Source of the DNA: Vespertiliibacter pulmonis
GTDB lineage: Bacteria; Pseudomonadota; Gammaproteobacteria; Enterobacterales; Pasteurellaceae
NCBI RefSeq assembly: GCF_013377275.1
Contig: NZ_CP016615.1
Location: 1,312,830 to 1,376,829 of the forward strand
Direction: 5' to 3'
DNA length: 64,000 nt
Part shown: positions 1 to 7,806 of the stretch, in pieces
How the letters are laid out: each line of letters opens with the position of its first letter
Position numbering within the stretch: the stretch's first letter is position 1
Translations under genes and position numbers: made by a program
The notes under the pieces: generated by a model
The model's input: the letters and a program-made list of their open reading frames with translations, nothing else
Told to the model about the DNA's origin: nothing
Database searches by the model: none

Positions 1-1116
1 TTACTTGATGAGCCGACAAACCATTTAGATGCAGAATCGGTAGCGTGGTTAGAACGCTTCTTGCACGATTATGAAGGTACTGTTGTTGCGATTACCCATG
101 ACCGTTACTTCTTAGATAATGTAGCCGGCTGGATTTTAGAGCTTGACCGTGGTGAAGGTATTCCTTGGGAAGGAAATTATTCCTCTTGGTTAGAACAAAA
201 AGAGAAACGGTTAGCTCAAGAGCAAGCGACAGAATCTGCTCGTCAAAAATCCATTGAAAAAGAGCTAGAGTGGGTTCGCCAAAATCCAAAAGGCCGTCAA
301 GCGAAAAGCAAAGCCCGTATGGCCCGTTTTGAAGAGCTGAACAGTGGTGAATATCAAAAACGTAATGAAACGAATGAACTCTTTATTCCGCCAGGTCCAC
401 GTCTTGGGGATAAAGTGATTGAAGTTGAGCATCTTACAAAATCTTACGGTGATCGTACGTTGATTGATGATCTCTCTTTTAGTCTTCCAAAAGGAGCGAT
501 TGTTGGTATTATCGGAGCAAATGGTGCAGGTAAATCAACCTTATTCCGAATGTTATCAGGGCAAGAAAAACCAGACTCTGGCTCAATTACTTTAGGCGAA
601 ACGGTCGTAATGGCATCAGTTGATCAGTTCCGTGATGCAATGGACGATAAGAAAACAGTTTGGGAAGAAGTGTCTGGTGGCTTAGATATTATGCGTATTG
701 GCAACTTTGAAATCCCAAGCCGTGCTTATGTTGGGCGGTTTAATTTTAAAGGCGTTGATCAACAAAAACGGGTAGGTGAACTATCGGGGGGCGAACGTGG
801 ACGTTTACATTTAGCGAAATTGCTTCAAGTAGGCGGAAATGTCTTATTACTCGATGAGCCAACCAATGATCTTGATGTTGAAACACTTCGAGCGTTGGAA
901 AATGCGATTTTAGAATTCCCTGGTTGTGCCTTAGTTATTTCCCACGACCGTTGGTTCTTAGACCGTATTGCTACTCATATTTTAGATTATGGTGATGAAG
1001 GTAAAGTAACGTTCTATGAGGGGAACTTTACAGACTACGAAGAGTGGAAGAAGAAAACATTCGGCGCTGAGGCAGTTCAACCACATCGTATTAAATATAA
1101 ACGAATTGCAAAATAA
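1..1116 (+). CDS. ettA: Energy-dependent translational throttle EttA (ABC-F), 5' truncated by window edge
   Basis: ABC-F ATPase that binds the ribosomal E site and gates entry into the elongation cycle according to ATP/ADP. The reading frame is open from base 1. The fragment begins in the Walker B of the first ABC domain ([10 protein letters not shown]), followed by the H-switch (ITHDR). A charged inter-domain linker follows, and then a complete second ABC domain with Walker A (GANGAGKST, fragment residues about 172-180), signature LSGGERGR, Walker [12 protein letters not shown] and switch ISHDR. The C-terminal [15 protein letters not shown] is typical of EttA rather than of Uup. 371 of an expected roughly 555 residues are present, so about 185 N-terminal residues lie upstream of the window. 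The gene ends 5 bases before a hairpin terminator shared with the convergent channel gene. Confidence 0.95.
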   Translation, partial: LLDEPTNHLDAESVAWLERFLHDYEGTVVAITHDRYFLDNVAGWILELDRGEGIPWEGNYSSWLEQKEKRLAQEQATESARQKSIEKELEWVRQNPKGRQAKSKARMARFEELNSGEYQKRNETNELFIPPGPRLGDKVIEVEHLTKSYGDRTLIDDLSFSLPKGAIVGIIGANGAGKSTLFRMLSGQEKPDSGSITLGETVVMASVDQFRDAMDDKKTVWEEVSGGLDIMRIGNFEIPSRAYVGRFNFKGVDQQKRVGELSGGERGRLHLAKLLQVGGNVLLLDEPTNDLDVETLRALENAILEFPGCALVISHDRWFLDRIATHILDYGDEGKVTFYEGNFTDYEEWKKKTFGAEAVQPHRIKYKRIAK

Positions 1117-1120
1117 ACTT

Positions 1121-1150
1121 AAAATCCAACCGCTTGCGGTTGGATTTTTT
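1121..1150. terminator. Bidirectional hairpin terminator built from an inverted USS
   Basis: A perfect inverted repeat, AAAATCCAACCGC / GCGGTTGGATTTT with a TT loop, is flanked by A and T runs. It lies between the convergent ettA and potassium channel genes. The arms contain the core of the uptake signal sequence (ACCGCTTG). Confidence 0.85.
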
Positions 1151-1154
1151 TCAA

Positions 1155-1493
1155 TTATTTTTGCTCTTTATGAAGTGTGAGTGAATTGTATAAATGGCTA
1201 CCAAGATTTGCAGTTACGCTCACGAATAAACCCAATCCTACTAAGATATAGAAAATTGTGAAAATTTTACCTGCAACAGTATGGGGTGAAAAATCACCAT
1301 AGCCGACTGTTGAAATAGTAATAATTGAAAAATAGAAAGAATCTACCCAATTCCAACCTTCAATATGATGATAAAATGTGGCTGCGCCAGAAATTACGGC
1401 AAGCGTGAAGAGAAGTAAGCCATAAAGAATGATATCGGTTAAGACCGCCTTAGAAAAATGTTTTAGTCGTTTTTTTTGTTGTTCTAATTGCAT
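1155..1493 (-). CDS. Small two-TM potassium channel-like protein
   Basis: Ion channel of the two-transmembrane K+ channel superfamily, 112 aa. A hydrophobic helix at about residues 19-40 is followed by a re-entrant pore helix and the selectivity filter TVGYGD (62-67). A second hydrophobic helix spans about 76-96. There is no cytoplasmic RCK/TrkA-N domain, so this is a minimal pore of the KcsA type. Tetramerisation and K+ selectivity follow from the family and filter and are not shown here. The gene is convergent with ettA across a shared terminator and divergent from grxD. A physiological role cannot be read from the context. Confidence 0.85.
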   Translation of the reverse strand: MQLEQQKKRLKHFSKAVLTDIILYGLLLFTLAVISGAATFYHHIEGWNWVDSFYFSIITISTVGYGDFSPHTVAGKIFTIFYILVGLGLFVSVTANLGSHLYNSLTLHKEQK

Positions 1494-1591
1494 TATGATC
1501 CTTAAAAAAGTAAGCGTATGAAAATAGCGTGTTATTCTACCTAAAACACGGTAAAATAGTTAAGTTGAGTAATATTTTTAGGAGAAAAACA

Positions 1592-1918
1592 ATGGAAACA
1601 ATTGAAAGAATTCAAAAACAAATTAGTGAAAACCCAATTTTGTTATATATGAAAGGTTCGCCAAAATTCCCATCTTGTGGTTTTTCTGCTCGTGCAGTTG
1701 AAGCGGTGATTAATTGCCAAGTGCCTTTTGGTTATGTTGATATTTTAACAAATCCAGATATTCGTGCAGAATTACCAAAATATGCTAATTGGCCAACATT
1801 CCCACAATTATGGGTTGAAGGTGAATTGATAGGTGGCTGTGATATCATATTGGAAATGTTCCAAAAAGGTGAACTTCAAACATTACTTAAAGAAGTTGCT
1901 GAAAGACATCCAGCGTAA
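1592..1918 (+). CDS. grxD: Monothiol glutaredoxin GrxD (Grx4)
   Basis: Monothiol CGFS-type glutaredoxin of 108 aa that binds and transfers [2Fe-2S] clusters with glutathione and BolA-type partners in the cytoplasm. The active-site motif CGFS is at residues 29-32, preceded by the conserved MKGSPKFPSC stretch. WPTFPQLWVEGELIGGCDI matches the glutathione-binding part. The ATG at 1592 is chosen because AGGAG stands 8 bases upstream and the protein then starts METIERIQ, as in the family. A longer in-frame extension from 1529 lacks these signs. Its natural 3' terminator has been split by the mobile element at 1961-8313. Confidence 0.95.
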   Translation: METIERIQKQISENPILLYMKGSPKFPSCGFSARAVEAVINCQVPFGYVDILTNPDIRAELPKYANWPTFPQLWVEGELIGGCDIILEMFQKGELQTLLKEVAERHPA

Positions 1919-1952
1919 TTACATATAATTGAAATAAGCGGTTAGTTAAGCA

Positions 1953-1960
1953 AAATTTTT
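1953..1960. repeat. Left target-site duplication AAATTTTT
   Basis: An 8-bp AT-rich direct repeat directly outside the left terminal inverted repeat. The same octamer stands directly outside the right repeat. IS1595-family insertions are known to duplicate 8 bp. Confidence 0.85.
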
Positions 1961-1986
1961 CGGTATTATGTAGCAGTTGCACAAAG
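1961..1986 (+). repeat. Left terminal inverted repeat of the transposon (26 bp)
   Basis: Begins CGGTATTATGTAGCAG and is identical over 26 bases to the reverse complement of 8288-8313. The match stops exactly after ACAAAG. Confidence 0.9.
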
Positions 1987-2021
1987 CCCGAAACACATAC
2001 TTAACCGCAGTTAAAATATTG

Positions 2022-2056
2022 ATGCCCTTAACCCCCATAAATAAGGTTAAGGGCAT
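2022..2056. terminator. Strong hairpin inside the left end of the transposon
   Basis: A perfect 12-bp stem, ATGCCCTTAACC / GGTTAAGGGCAT, around an 11-base loop, followed on the plus strand by TTTCTTT. It could insulate the transposon from transcription coming from grxD, or end the transposase transcript. The region 1987-2207 otherwise shows no gene. Confidence 0.5.
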
Positions 2057-2207
2057 TTCTTTGGGGTATTTTAGCCGATTTTCCCGCCAGCTTGCTAATT
2101 TTATTCGCTTTCACGCTCCAGTTTCCCGACAATAAACGTAGCGATGCCGCTCAACCTTGTGAAAGGTAAGCTGCTTTACTTGCATTCGACTAGATTCAGG
2201 GCTAAAT

Positions 2208-3380
2208 CTACGCAGCTAATAGCTCTTGCTCGTACTGCATTCGCTCATTCAAAGCGTTGAAATAGGTTTGGGAAATTTCTTCGGGTGCAAAAGCATTCAT
2301 TCCGATAATCTCACCATAACGATGATTACCTTGCCAGTAGCCGACCCATTCTCTTAGCGGCAATACCCATAGGCAACGTTTTAGCACGTCTTGGAATAGT
2401 TCTCCATTAGATTTTCTTCGGTTGTCCGACATATACGCTGCTTGATTGGCGTAATGCAAAGCATATTTATTGTCGCATTTATGATGTACGCCACGATGTA
2501 AATCACGGAATCTTGCGTTAAAGGATTCTGCCAGATTGTTATTTACGCCTTTGGCACTGTATGTTTCTTGATGATTGACTGCCCATCTGGTGTAGTGAAA
2601 ATCTAGGCTTGAATAGGCCGGGTTTTCATCGCAGAAAATATCGCTACCTTGCTTTACAAATTGGTGGTTCATTGCCAATACGGTATTGGCACTTTCGCTG
2701 TAATCCATTGCCACAAGGGTTCGATTTGAGCCTTGTAAGGTATCATCATTGGCGGCACGTTGCACTAAGCTAAGAATGCAGCGTTTAGTCGGTCTAAATT
2801 TGGGAAATCTTCGCCCTTGCTTATCGGCTTTTTGTTGCTGTTTATAGTGGTTTTTACGATAGTTGGTTGGACGTTGCTTGAAGTTAATCCACACTCCATC
2901 TTCGTGAATTTCCCCTTGTAATGGGCTTAAATCACGGGTTTTGAATAGGGCTTCACGCAACTTGTGGCACAGTACAAAGGCAGTTTTGTATTGAATGTTT
3001 AAGTGTCGGCTTAGGGTAATGGCAGAAATGCCTTTCACGCTATTCACAAATAGGGTAATCGCTGCCAGTAAATCGACTAAAGGAAGTTTGTGAAAGGCAA
3101 AAGCGGTGTTGGTGGTAATGTAGAAATAACGTTTGCAATGTTTGCACATCCAACGCTTGCGAGAAGCAAGAAAATAAGCATTGTGGCGTGTGTTACAATG
3201 AGGACAGCAAACATCGTGAAGATTATCAGGATTGCCCCAACGAGCCGCTTTCATCAGTTTAAAGGCTTCATCTTCGGATAAACGAAAAATCTGCTTTAAG
3301 GATAGGCTGCGAGATGTTTGGGAAAGTAGGTAATGTTGTATTATCTTTTGGCTCTTTCCAAATGTTAAATTAATAATCAC
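2208..3380 (-). CDS. IS1595-family (ISXO2-like) transposase, copy 1
   Basis: DDE-type transposase of up to 390 aa. An N-terminal zinc ribbon is visible (CCPHC and later CKHCKRYF), typical of IS1595 enzymes. Candidate catalytic acidic residues sit in GEIHEDGVWI, FCDENPAYSSLD and NNNLAESFNARF. It is homologous to the right-hand transposase (shared QHYLLS, RWG, zinc ribbon, AESF/AESY blocks), but clearly not a recent copy. The longest frame opens with GTG at 3380, which overlaps a 7-bp palindrome. Compared with the second transposase, about 14 N-terminal residues may be untranslated, so the start is uncertain. It reads toward the left terminal repeat, whose inner edge lies 221 bases beyond the stop. 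The frame is intact, so this is the best candidate for the active enzyme. Confidence 0.85.
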   Translation of the reverse strand: MIINLTFGKSQKIIQHYLLSQTSRSLSLKQIFRLSEDEAFKLMKAARWGNPDNLHDVCCPHCNTRHNAYFLASRKRWMCKHCKRYFYITTNTAFAFHKLPLVDLLAAITLFVNSVKGISAITLSRHLNIQYKTAFVLCHKLREALFKTRDLSPLQGEIHEDGVWINFKQRPTNYRKNHYKQQQKADKQGRRFPKFRPTKRCILSLVQRAANDDTLQGSNRTLVAMDYSESANTVLAMNHQFVKQGSDIFCDENPAYSSLDFHYTRWAVNHQETYSAKGVNNNLAESFNARFRDLHRGVHHKCDNKYALHYANQAAYMSDNRRKSNGELFQDVLKRCLWVLPLREWVGYWQGNHRYGEIIGMNAFAPEEISQTYFNALNERMQYEQELLAA

Positions 3381-3401
3381 AGCCTATTTCGCACTAGGCT
3401 G
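3380..3401. promoter_or_regulatory. Palindrome over the transposase 1 start
   Basis: CAGCCTA and TAGGCTG form a 7-bp inverted repeat with an 8-base spacer. It overlaps the GTG start of the minus-strand transposase. It could be a protein operator or an mRNA hairpin masking the start. The function is inferred. Confidence 0.4.
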
Positions 3402-3462
3402 CACTTTGTTTTACCTTTAGATTTGAACAAAAAGTAGAAAAGGGTAAATTAAAATATCAAAA

Positions 3463-3960
3463 CTAATGTTTTATCGTAGGCTTGAGCCTGTTATTAAGTT
3501 CGTTTCTTAGTTGCTGTATGTCAGATTTCGATTGCTCGACTGGATAAACCATTTCGACGGCATTCACATAATCAATTTGGGTTAAACGCTCACGCACGTT
3601 ATGCGGGCAACGTAGTAATCTATCATCTTCGGCAAAGCAGACCTTTGTTGCGAGTTCGCAATACATAAAGCCCCGATTATCGACTTTATCTTCGCTAAAT
3701 TCGGCATAAAATAATGCCATCACGACCTGATTGTCAGCAATTTCATACGCACCATAGAACCCAAATGGATTATATTGCAATACTTCATTGCCATTTTTCA
3801 TTATTTTTGATATAGGTGAACGTACTATCACTGCCAGACTTTTCAAGGTATCGTGCAATGCCATCCAACCATCATCACTCACGCCTGAATAAAGTGCAGC
3901 TAAATCCTGCATAAACCGCTTAAATTCATCGTAGTTCATCTGTTTTAAATCCACATTCAT
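3463..3960 (-). CDS. Hypothetical protein, transposon cargo
   Basis: Unrecognised protein of 165 aa from the ATG at 3960; an in-frame TTG at 4002 would give 179 aa. No strong ribosome-binding site was seen for either start. It is soluble-looking, with no signal peptide or membrane helix and no clear catalytic motif. It contains aromatic-rich central segments (NPFGFYGAYEIADNQVVMAL) and a basic, Asn-rich C-terminus (LRNELNNRLKP). It lies head-to-head with the controller-protein gene and upstream of the transposase on the same strand. It may be an accessory factor of the element or of the restriction system; nothing in the sequence decides between these. Confidence 0.6.
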   Translation of the reverse strand: MNVDLKQMNYDEFKRFMQDLAALYSGVSDDGWMALHDTLKSLAVIVRSPISKIMKNGNEVLQYNPFGFYGAYEIADNQVVMALFYAEFSEDKVDNRGFMYCELATKVCFAEDDRLLRCPHNVRERLTQIDYVNAVEMVYPVEQSKSDIQQLRNELNNRLKPTIKH

Positions 3961-4181
3961 TGGAGGAGCTTTAATAATTTTTCGTATACTATACTCCGTC
4001 AATTACACATAAAAAATCCCCTCATTGTGATTTATAAACTTAAACCTTTTAAGTAAGGCTTAATATTCAAACATCAAAATGAAAGGATTTTTATATAAAA
4101 ATTTTATATTAGTCGATTTTAATTTGGTGTGTCAAGTAGTTTTACGATTTCCAAAAAAACACTTAATTTATTAAGAATTGT

Positions 4182-4192
4182 TACTTATAGTC
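4182..4192 (+). promoter_or_regulatory. C-box-like operator upstream of the controller gene
   Basis: TACTTATAGTC contains the ACTTATAGT core of the classical C-box (GACTTATAGTC) bound by controller proteins of type II restriction systems. It lies 37 bases upstream of the controller ATG. A clear second box was not seen; AT-rich bases follow. Confidence 0.6.
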
Positions 4193-4228
4193 AATAGATT
4201 TTTGTTTTTCTTTTATTAAAATTTGAAT

Positions 4229-4459
4229 ATGAATAGTAATAAAAAGAGTGCCCTTATCTCTTTTGGAAACAGAATTAAAGAGCTGAGGATTGAACAGGAA
4301 ATGAATCAGGAAGAACTAGCGTATAGAGCTGGTTTAGATAGAAGTTACATTTCTGGTGTAGAAAATGGCAAGAGGAATATATCTCTGAACGCTATTATCT
4401 CTTTAGCTAAAGCACTAAATGTTGATTTATCCACTTTGTTTATAAAGGTTGAATTATGA
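4229..4459 (+). CDS. Restriction-modification controller protein (C protein), XRE family
   Basis: 76-aa helix-turn-helix protein. The HTH reads GNRIKELRIEQEMNQEELAY then RAGLDRSYISGVENGKRNIS, the typical C.PvuII-like/XRE arrangement, and covers nearly the whole protein. Controller proteins bind C-boxes, activate themselves and the downstream endonuclease gene, and so delay restriction after entry into a new host. Supporting context: a C-box-like sequence just upstream, and a stop codon that overlaps the endonuclease ATG (ATGA). The ATG at 4229 is preferred over the TTG at 4223. No Shine-Dalgarno sequence is evident, which fits the leaderless transcripts known for several C genes. Base composition is markedly AT-rich, like the endonuclease gene. 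Confidence 0.8.
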   Translation: MNSNKKSALISFGNRIKELRIEQEMNQEELAYRAGLDRSYISGVENGKRNISLNAIISLAKALNVDLSTLFIKVEL

Positions 4460-5121
4460 ATTATTATAATAGTGAAACAAAAATAACTGAAGAGTTTGCT
4501 TGTGAATTACTAAATAAAGCTGGGATAAAATGCAAATTAAATAATTTAGAGTGTATAACTAATGTTGATATAATAGCACAGGAATGTTTCAAGATTGATG
4601 TTCAATTCTCAAAAAATTTTGATGTTTATGGAGATTGCAGACTAGATATAATTTCAGCTTATCAAAAAGAAGTCAATAAAAATGATGATACTCAACAATC
4701 TTATATCTATGATAAGAATTTAAAATTTATAGATAATTTTGAAAAGAAACATAAAGTAAAAGTAATTAAATACGGAAAGTTATTTCAACGAGATTACCTA
4801 GATGCTTTAATTATTTTCTTTTATAAGGGGCAAGATATAAATAAAGATAATAGCAATTTAGATAAAATAATGATTATAAGAAAAGATGATATTATTAATT
4901 TTTTAGAAAATAGAAAAGCAGAACTCTTTAATAGAGTAAAGCTAAATGACAAAAAGAGAAATGGATTGTCTGATGTTCACGGATCAGCATTTATTCCTGT
5001 GAATGCTGAATATTTAGCAAAAGCAACAAGTTGTATTTTTATTAAGTTTGCTAATAAGGAGAACTTTTTGTTGAACGGTGAAAAGATAAAGGAATACCTG
5101 TTCAAACCGAAAAAGGTGTAA
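4456..5121 (+). CDS. Putative type II restriction endonuclease
   Basis: 221-aa protein without a family I can name. Assignment as the endonuclease rests mainly on context: it overlaps the controller gene by 4 bases and faces a DNA methylase gene. Residues near 33-50 (NVDIIAQECFKIDVQFSKN) could form a PD-(D/E)xK-type core, with D34 and the D-x-Q of KIDVQ as metal-ligand candidates, and the C-x-LDII that follows is hydrophobic. The rest is Lys/Asn/Asp-rich with long stretches of AAA and ATA codons, much more AT-rich than the chromosome around it and indicative of transfer. The recognition site cannot be read. It ends 124 bases from the convergent methylase stop. Confidence 0.65.
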   Translation: MNYYNSETKITEEFACELLNKAGIKCKLNNLECITNVDIIAQECFKIDVQFSKNFDVYGDCRLDIISAYQKEVNKNDDTQQSYIYDKNLKFIDNFEKKHKVKVIKYGKLFQRDYLDALIIFFYKGQDINKDNSNLDKIMIIRKDDIINFLENRKAELFNRVKLNDKKRNGLSDVHGSAFIPVNAEYLAKATSCIFIKFANKENFLLNGEKIKEYLFKPKKV

Positions 5122-5245
5122 CAGACAAATTTGTTTAGATAAAAGGTTACCAATATTTATGTCTCTTAAATATTATCAACTCTTTTTTGTTTACATTTCA
5201 AAAATAGAAGCTAATTTTGGGTAATAAAATTTATATTATATACCA

Positions 5246-5887
5246 TTAAAGTTGAAAGTTTAATCTATTCTTTGCTACATCAAAATAAGATTTATTTATT
5301 TCGCATCCGATGAATTTTCTGTTTAATTGTTTTGCAACCAACAAATGACTACCACTTCCAAAGCAAGGATCGAAAACAATATCACCTACATTAGTATTAT
5401 CTAGGATCAACTCTTTTAATAAAGTATGATTTTTTTCAGTTGGATGAAACTTACCTCTACCGTTAGGGTGTTTAAAAACTGTATTTTTACAATAAGCGTT
5501 AAAAGCTTTCGATCCCTTTTTCTTAAACCAAACAGCCATCTCTACTCCACTTAAATAAACATATTGACCATTCATAGGGCTTGGGTTTGATTTCTCCCAC
5601 ACTAAAGGTCTAACAGTTCCTTGTTTATTGGCAAAAAAAGAAAATATTTCACTAAATTGCTCTTTGCCACAAAAAATAACTATATTATTTTTTGTTATGG
5701 AGTACACTCTATTTAAAAAAATAGGCAAATCAAAAGTTAATATATCTGCATGTCTTTTATCAAGATTTCTTAATCCATTACTTTTACGATTTACTGCATC
5801 ATAAGGAATGTCTGTAATAGTAAAATCAACACTGTTGTCAGGCATATTTTTCATAAAAGAAATACAATCATCATTATAAATATTCAT
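5246..5887 (-). CDS. DNA adenine/cytosine-N4 methyltransferase of the R-M system
   Basis: 213-aa amino-methyltransferase of the beta class: catalytic motif IV comes first (TDIPYD near residue 28) and the AdoMet-binding motif I last (DPCFGSGSHLL near 175-185). Motif IV is DIPY instead of the usual DPPY. The intervening NRKSNGLRNLDKRHADILTFD and WEKSNPSPMNGQYVYLSG blocks recur in phage and type II methylases. Its role is to protect the host from the partner endonuclease; the target base and site are not readable. The ATG at 5887 is chosen over the TTG at 5899 because GGA precedes it at 7 bases and beta-class methylases often begin MNIYNDDC. It is probably translated from the same mRNA as the upstream HTH gene, 26 bases away. 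Confidence 0.85.
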   Translation of the reverse strand: MNIYNDDCISFMKNMPDNSVDFTITDIPYDAVNRKSNGLRNLDKRHADILTFDLPIFLNRVYSITKNNIVIFCGKEQFSEIFSFFANKQGTVRPLVWEKSNPSPMNGQYVYLSGVEMAVWFKKKGSKAFNAYCKNTVFKHPNGRGKFHPTEKNHTLLKELILDNTNVGDIVFDPCFGSGSHLLVAKQLNRKFIGCEINKSYFDVAKNRLNFQL

Positions 5888-5913
5888 TATTTTATCCAAA
5901 AACTTATATAAGT

Positions 5914-6267
5914 TTAATTATCAGCTAAAACTTTAGCAACCTGATAGATTGCTTTTTTACCTACCTCATTGCTCTTCCTGAAATTTTCTAGTAAGGCAGT
6001 TTCTTCTTCACTATTGGAATTTATGGTAAGTTCATCAACAAACATTACTCCAGAGCCAGTCAGTAGCCAATTTATGTTTATACCCATTTGCGTGCAAATT
6101 GTTTGCATTCCTTCGGCATTTGGCTCTCTTGCACCGCTTAAATAGCTCTGACCTGTTCGATAAGGTAGTCCTGTGACTTCAATAAAATCTTTTAATTTCA
6201 AACCTTTAATATAGCAAGCCTTTTGTAATCTCTTTGAAATACACATTTGTATAAAATCCCTTTGCAT
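5914..6267 (-). CDS. CI-like helix-turn-helix regulator upstream of the methylase
   Basis: 117-aa protein with an N-terminal phage CI-type HTH (LKDFIEVTGLPYRTGQSYLSGAREPN), followed by GININWLLTGSG, the usual end of such domains. A C-terminal helical tail (EEETALLENFRKSNEVGKKAIYQVAKVL) may dimerise. There is no LexA-like peptidase domain, so cleavage-based induction is unlikely. The first ATG is at 6267; a second in-frame ATG at 6246 has AGGG about 11 bases upstream. It is the first gene of a two-gene operon with the methylase and lies divergent from the second transposase. Likely role (inference): repressor of its own operon and perhaps of the transposase, through the ACATTTGT repeats in the shared promoter region. 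Confidence 0.75.
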   Translation of the reverse strand: MQRDFIQMCISKRLQKACYIKGLKLKDFIEVTGLPYRTGQSYLSGAREPNAEGMQTICTQMGININWLLTGSGVMFVDELTINSNSEEETALLENFRKSNEVGKKAIYQVAKVLADN

Positions 6268-6298
6268 TTATTTATACATTTGTGTATATTATAAATGT
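6243..6298. promoter_or_regulatory. Repeat-rich divergent control region (regulator-methylase / transposase 2)
   Basis: ACATTTGT occurs at 6243-6250 and 6276-6283. An inverted repeat ACATTT / AAATGT spans 6276-6298 around an AT-rich centre with TATATTAT. These are plausible operators for the CI-like protein, whose start lies inside this region. Binding is inferred. Confidence 0.4.
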
Positions 6299-6322
6299 GA
6301 ATTAATCAAATCTCAAGGTTTT

Positions 6323-7366
6323 ATGGCTCAACACTACCTTCTTTCCTCCCAAGCAAAAATGCTTTCCATCCGCAAGGTAATGTCCTTGACGGATAAGCAG
6401 GCGTTTTCCTTGTTGTGTGAATTACGTTGAGGAAGTGAGACTGACGTAGTCTGCCCTCAATGTGGTTGTCGTCATCAAGCCTATTTTATTGCTTCCCGTA
6501 AGCAGTGGCGGTGTAAAATAAAAGGTTGTCGCCATACTTTTTCCGTAACCTCTGGCACAATTTTTGCTAACCGCAAATTGCCGATTCAAACTTACCTACT
6601 TGCTATTGTGATGTTTGTAAATGCGGTAAAAGGGATTCCAGCTTTACAGCTTTCTCGTGATTTAGGCGTGCAATATAAAACCGCTTATGTACTGGCTCAA
6701 AAAATGCGAAAAGCTTTGCTTGTACAACGGGAACTAAAATCGCTTTCGGGCGAAATTGATATGGACGGCACTTACATTCACCCTGCACCTCGTAAAGCGA
6801 ATAAAAAAACTGACCGCATTGATTATCGTCTGAAAGAAAATCAAAGTCCTGATAAACGTTGTGTGATAGTTGTTCGTGAGCATTATACCGAAACGGAAAA
6901 AAGAGAAAATAATCGTCATCGTGGTGCAAAAAGTACGCACGTTTTTGTCACCTATGCTGAAACGCAATCCGTGGTAAAAAAGATTGCTGATAACCTCATT
7001 ACTCGTGGCTCTCGCATTAATACCGATGAAAGTAATGCGTATGAGATACTTATGCCTTTTTATGAGTTATGTACCGTCAATCATAAAGACGAATATCGCA
7101 GTGAGTTAGACGTAACCAATAACCAAGCGGAAAGCTATTTCTCTCGGTTTAAACGTATGTATTACGGGCAAGTTCATAAAATGAGTAACCGTTACTTACT
7201 TAATTACGCTAATGAAGCCGCTTACCGTGAAGATAACCGCAGACAATCCAACGGTGTTCAATTCCGTGATGTGTTAGAAAAGTGCCTCTCAACTTCAAAC
7301 GAAAAGAACGAATGGTGCGGTTACTGGCAACGAAAACATATTTCTCAAGAAGTGGTACTACATTAA
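6323..7366 (+). pseudogene. IS1595-family transposase, copy 2, interrupted by an in-frame TGA
   Basis: The frame reads MAQHYLLSSQAKMLSIRKV from the ATG at 6323, meets TGA at 6428-6430, and continues without frameshift to TAA at 7366. The TGA stands where the first transposase has TGG (RWG), so a single G-to-A change explains it. Downstream are the zinc ribbon (CPQCGCRHQ...CKIKGCRHTF) and candidate acidic residues in GEIDMDGTYI, NTDESNAYEI and NNQAESYFSRF. A protein restarted at an internal codon such as 6578 would lack the zinc ribbon. Its stop overlaps the next ATG (TAATG), so translation of the following gene was probably coupled to it. Readthrough of TGA cannot be excluded. Confidence 0.85.
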
Positions 7367-7806
7367 TGGCAAAGAAAGTCTATCTCAATCAAATACAACG
7401 GAAAATAAATGCACTGGAGCGTGAACGCAATCAAGTGCTTAAACATTTAGCCCTTGTAAATGACAAGCTCTCCACACTCACTAAAAGCCTTGAGATTATG
7501 CAAGAACAAGCCCGTGTCGATGACTATAATACAGAGCTGTTTGTCTATGCGACCCGTTCTCGCCGTTTTAAAGGTAATCTGCGTAAAATTATCATACAAC
7601 TGATGAAAGCCGACCCTAATCGTTATTTTACCGTCAATGAATTAACCCAACTTGCCCTTAAATATGACAACCAACCTGACACTTTAATCACTGATGGGCA
7701 TACTGTTTCCGTAAGAGGGGCATTAAAGCATTGGCTTGATAAAGGTATTGTTGAACGATATTCTCGGAGTGTCACTGATGTAAAATGGAAATTAAATCTC
7801 CGTTGA
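7366..7806 (+). CDS. Coiled-coil / winged-helix accessory protein A
   Basis: 146-aa protein of unknown function starting at the ATG overlapping the transposase stop (TAATG). Residues about 5-48 have a coiled-coil pattern (IQRKINALERERNQVLKHLA, then LSTLTKSLEIM). Residues about 70-146 resemble a winged helix-turn-helix: LRKIIIQLMKADPNRYFTVNELTQLAL, then VRGALKHWLDKGIVERYS and a final strand VKWKLNL. It has the same plan as the convergent gene at 7792-8223. Coupling to a transposase suggests an accessory DNA-binding or targeting subunit, which is inference. The last 15 bases overlap the convergent gene. Confidence 0.7.
   Translation: MAKKVYLNQIQRKINALERERNQVLKHLALVNDKLSTLTKSLEIMQEQARVDDYNTELFVYATRSRRFKGNLRKIIIQLMKADPNRYFTVNELTQLALKYDNQPDTLITDGHTVSVRGALKHWLDKGIVERYSRSVTDVKWKLNLR

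Noticed and set aside
2022-2056. Hairpin considered as a CRISPR repeat or integron attC-like site
   Set aside because: It occurs once, has no spaced repeats and no attC core sites; it is a simple stem-loop.
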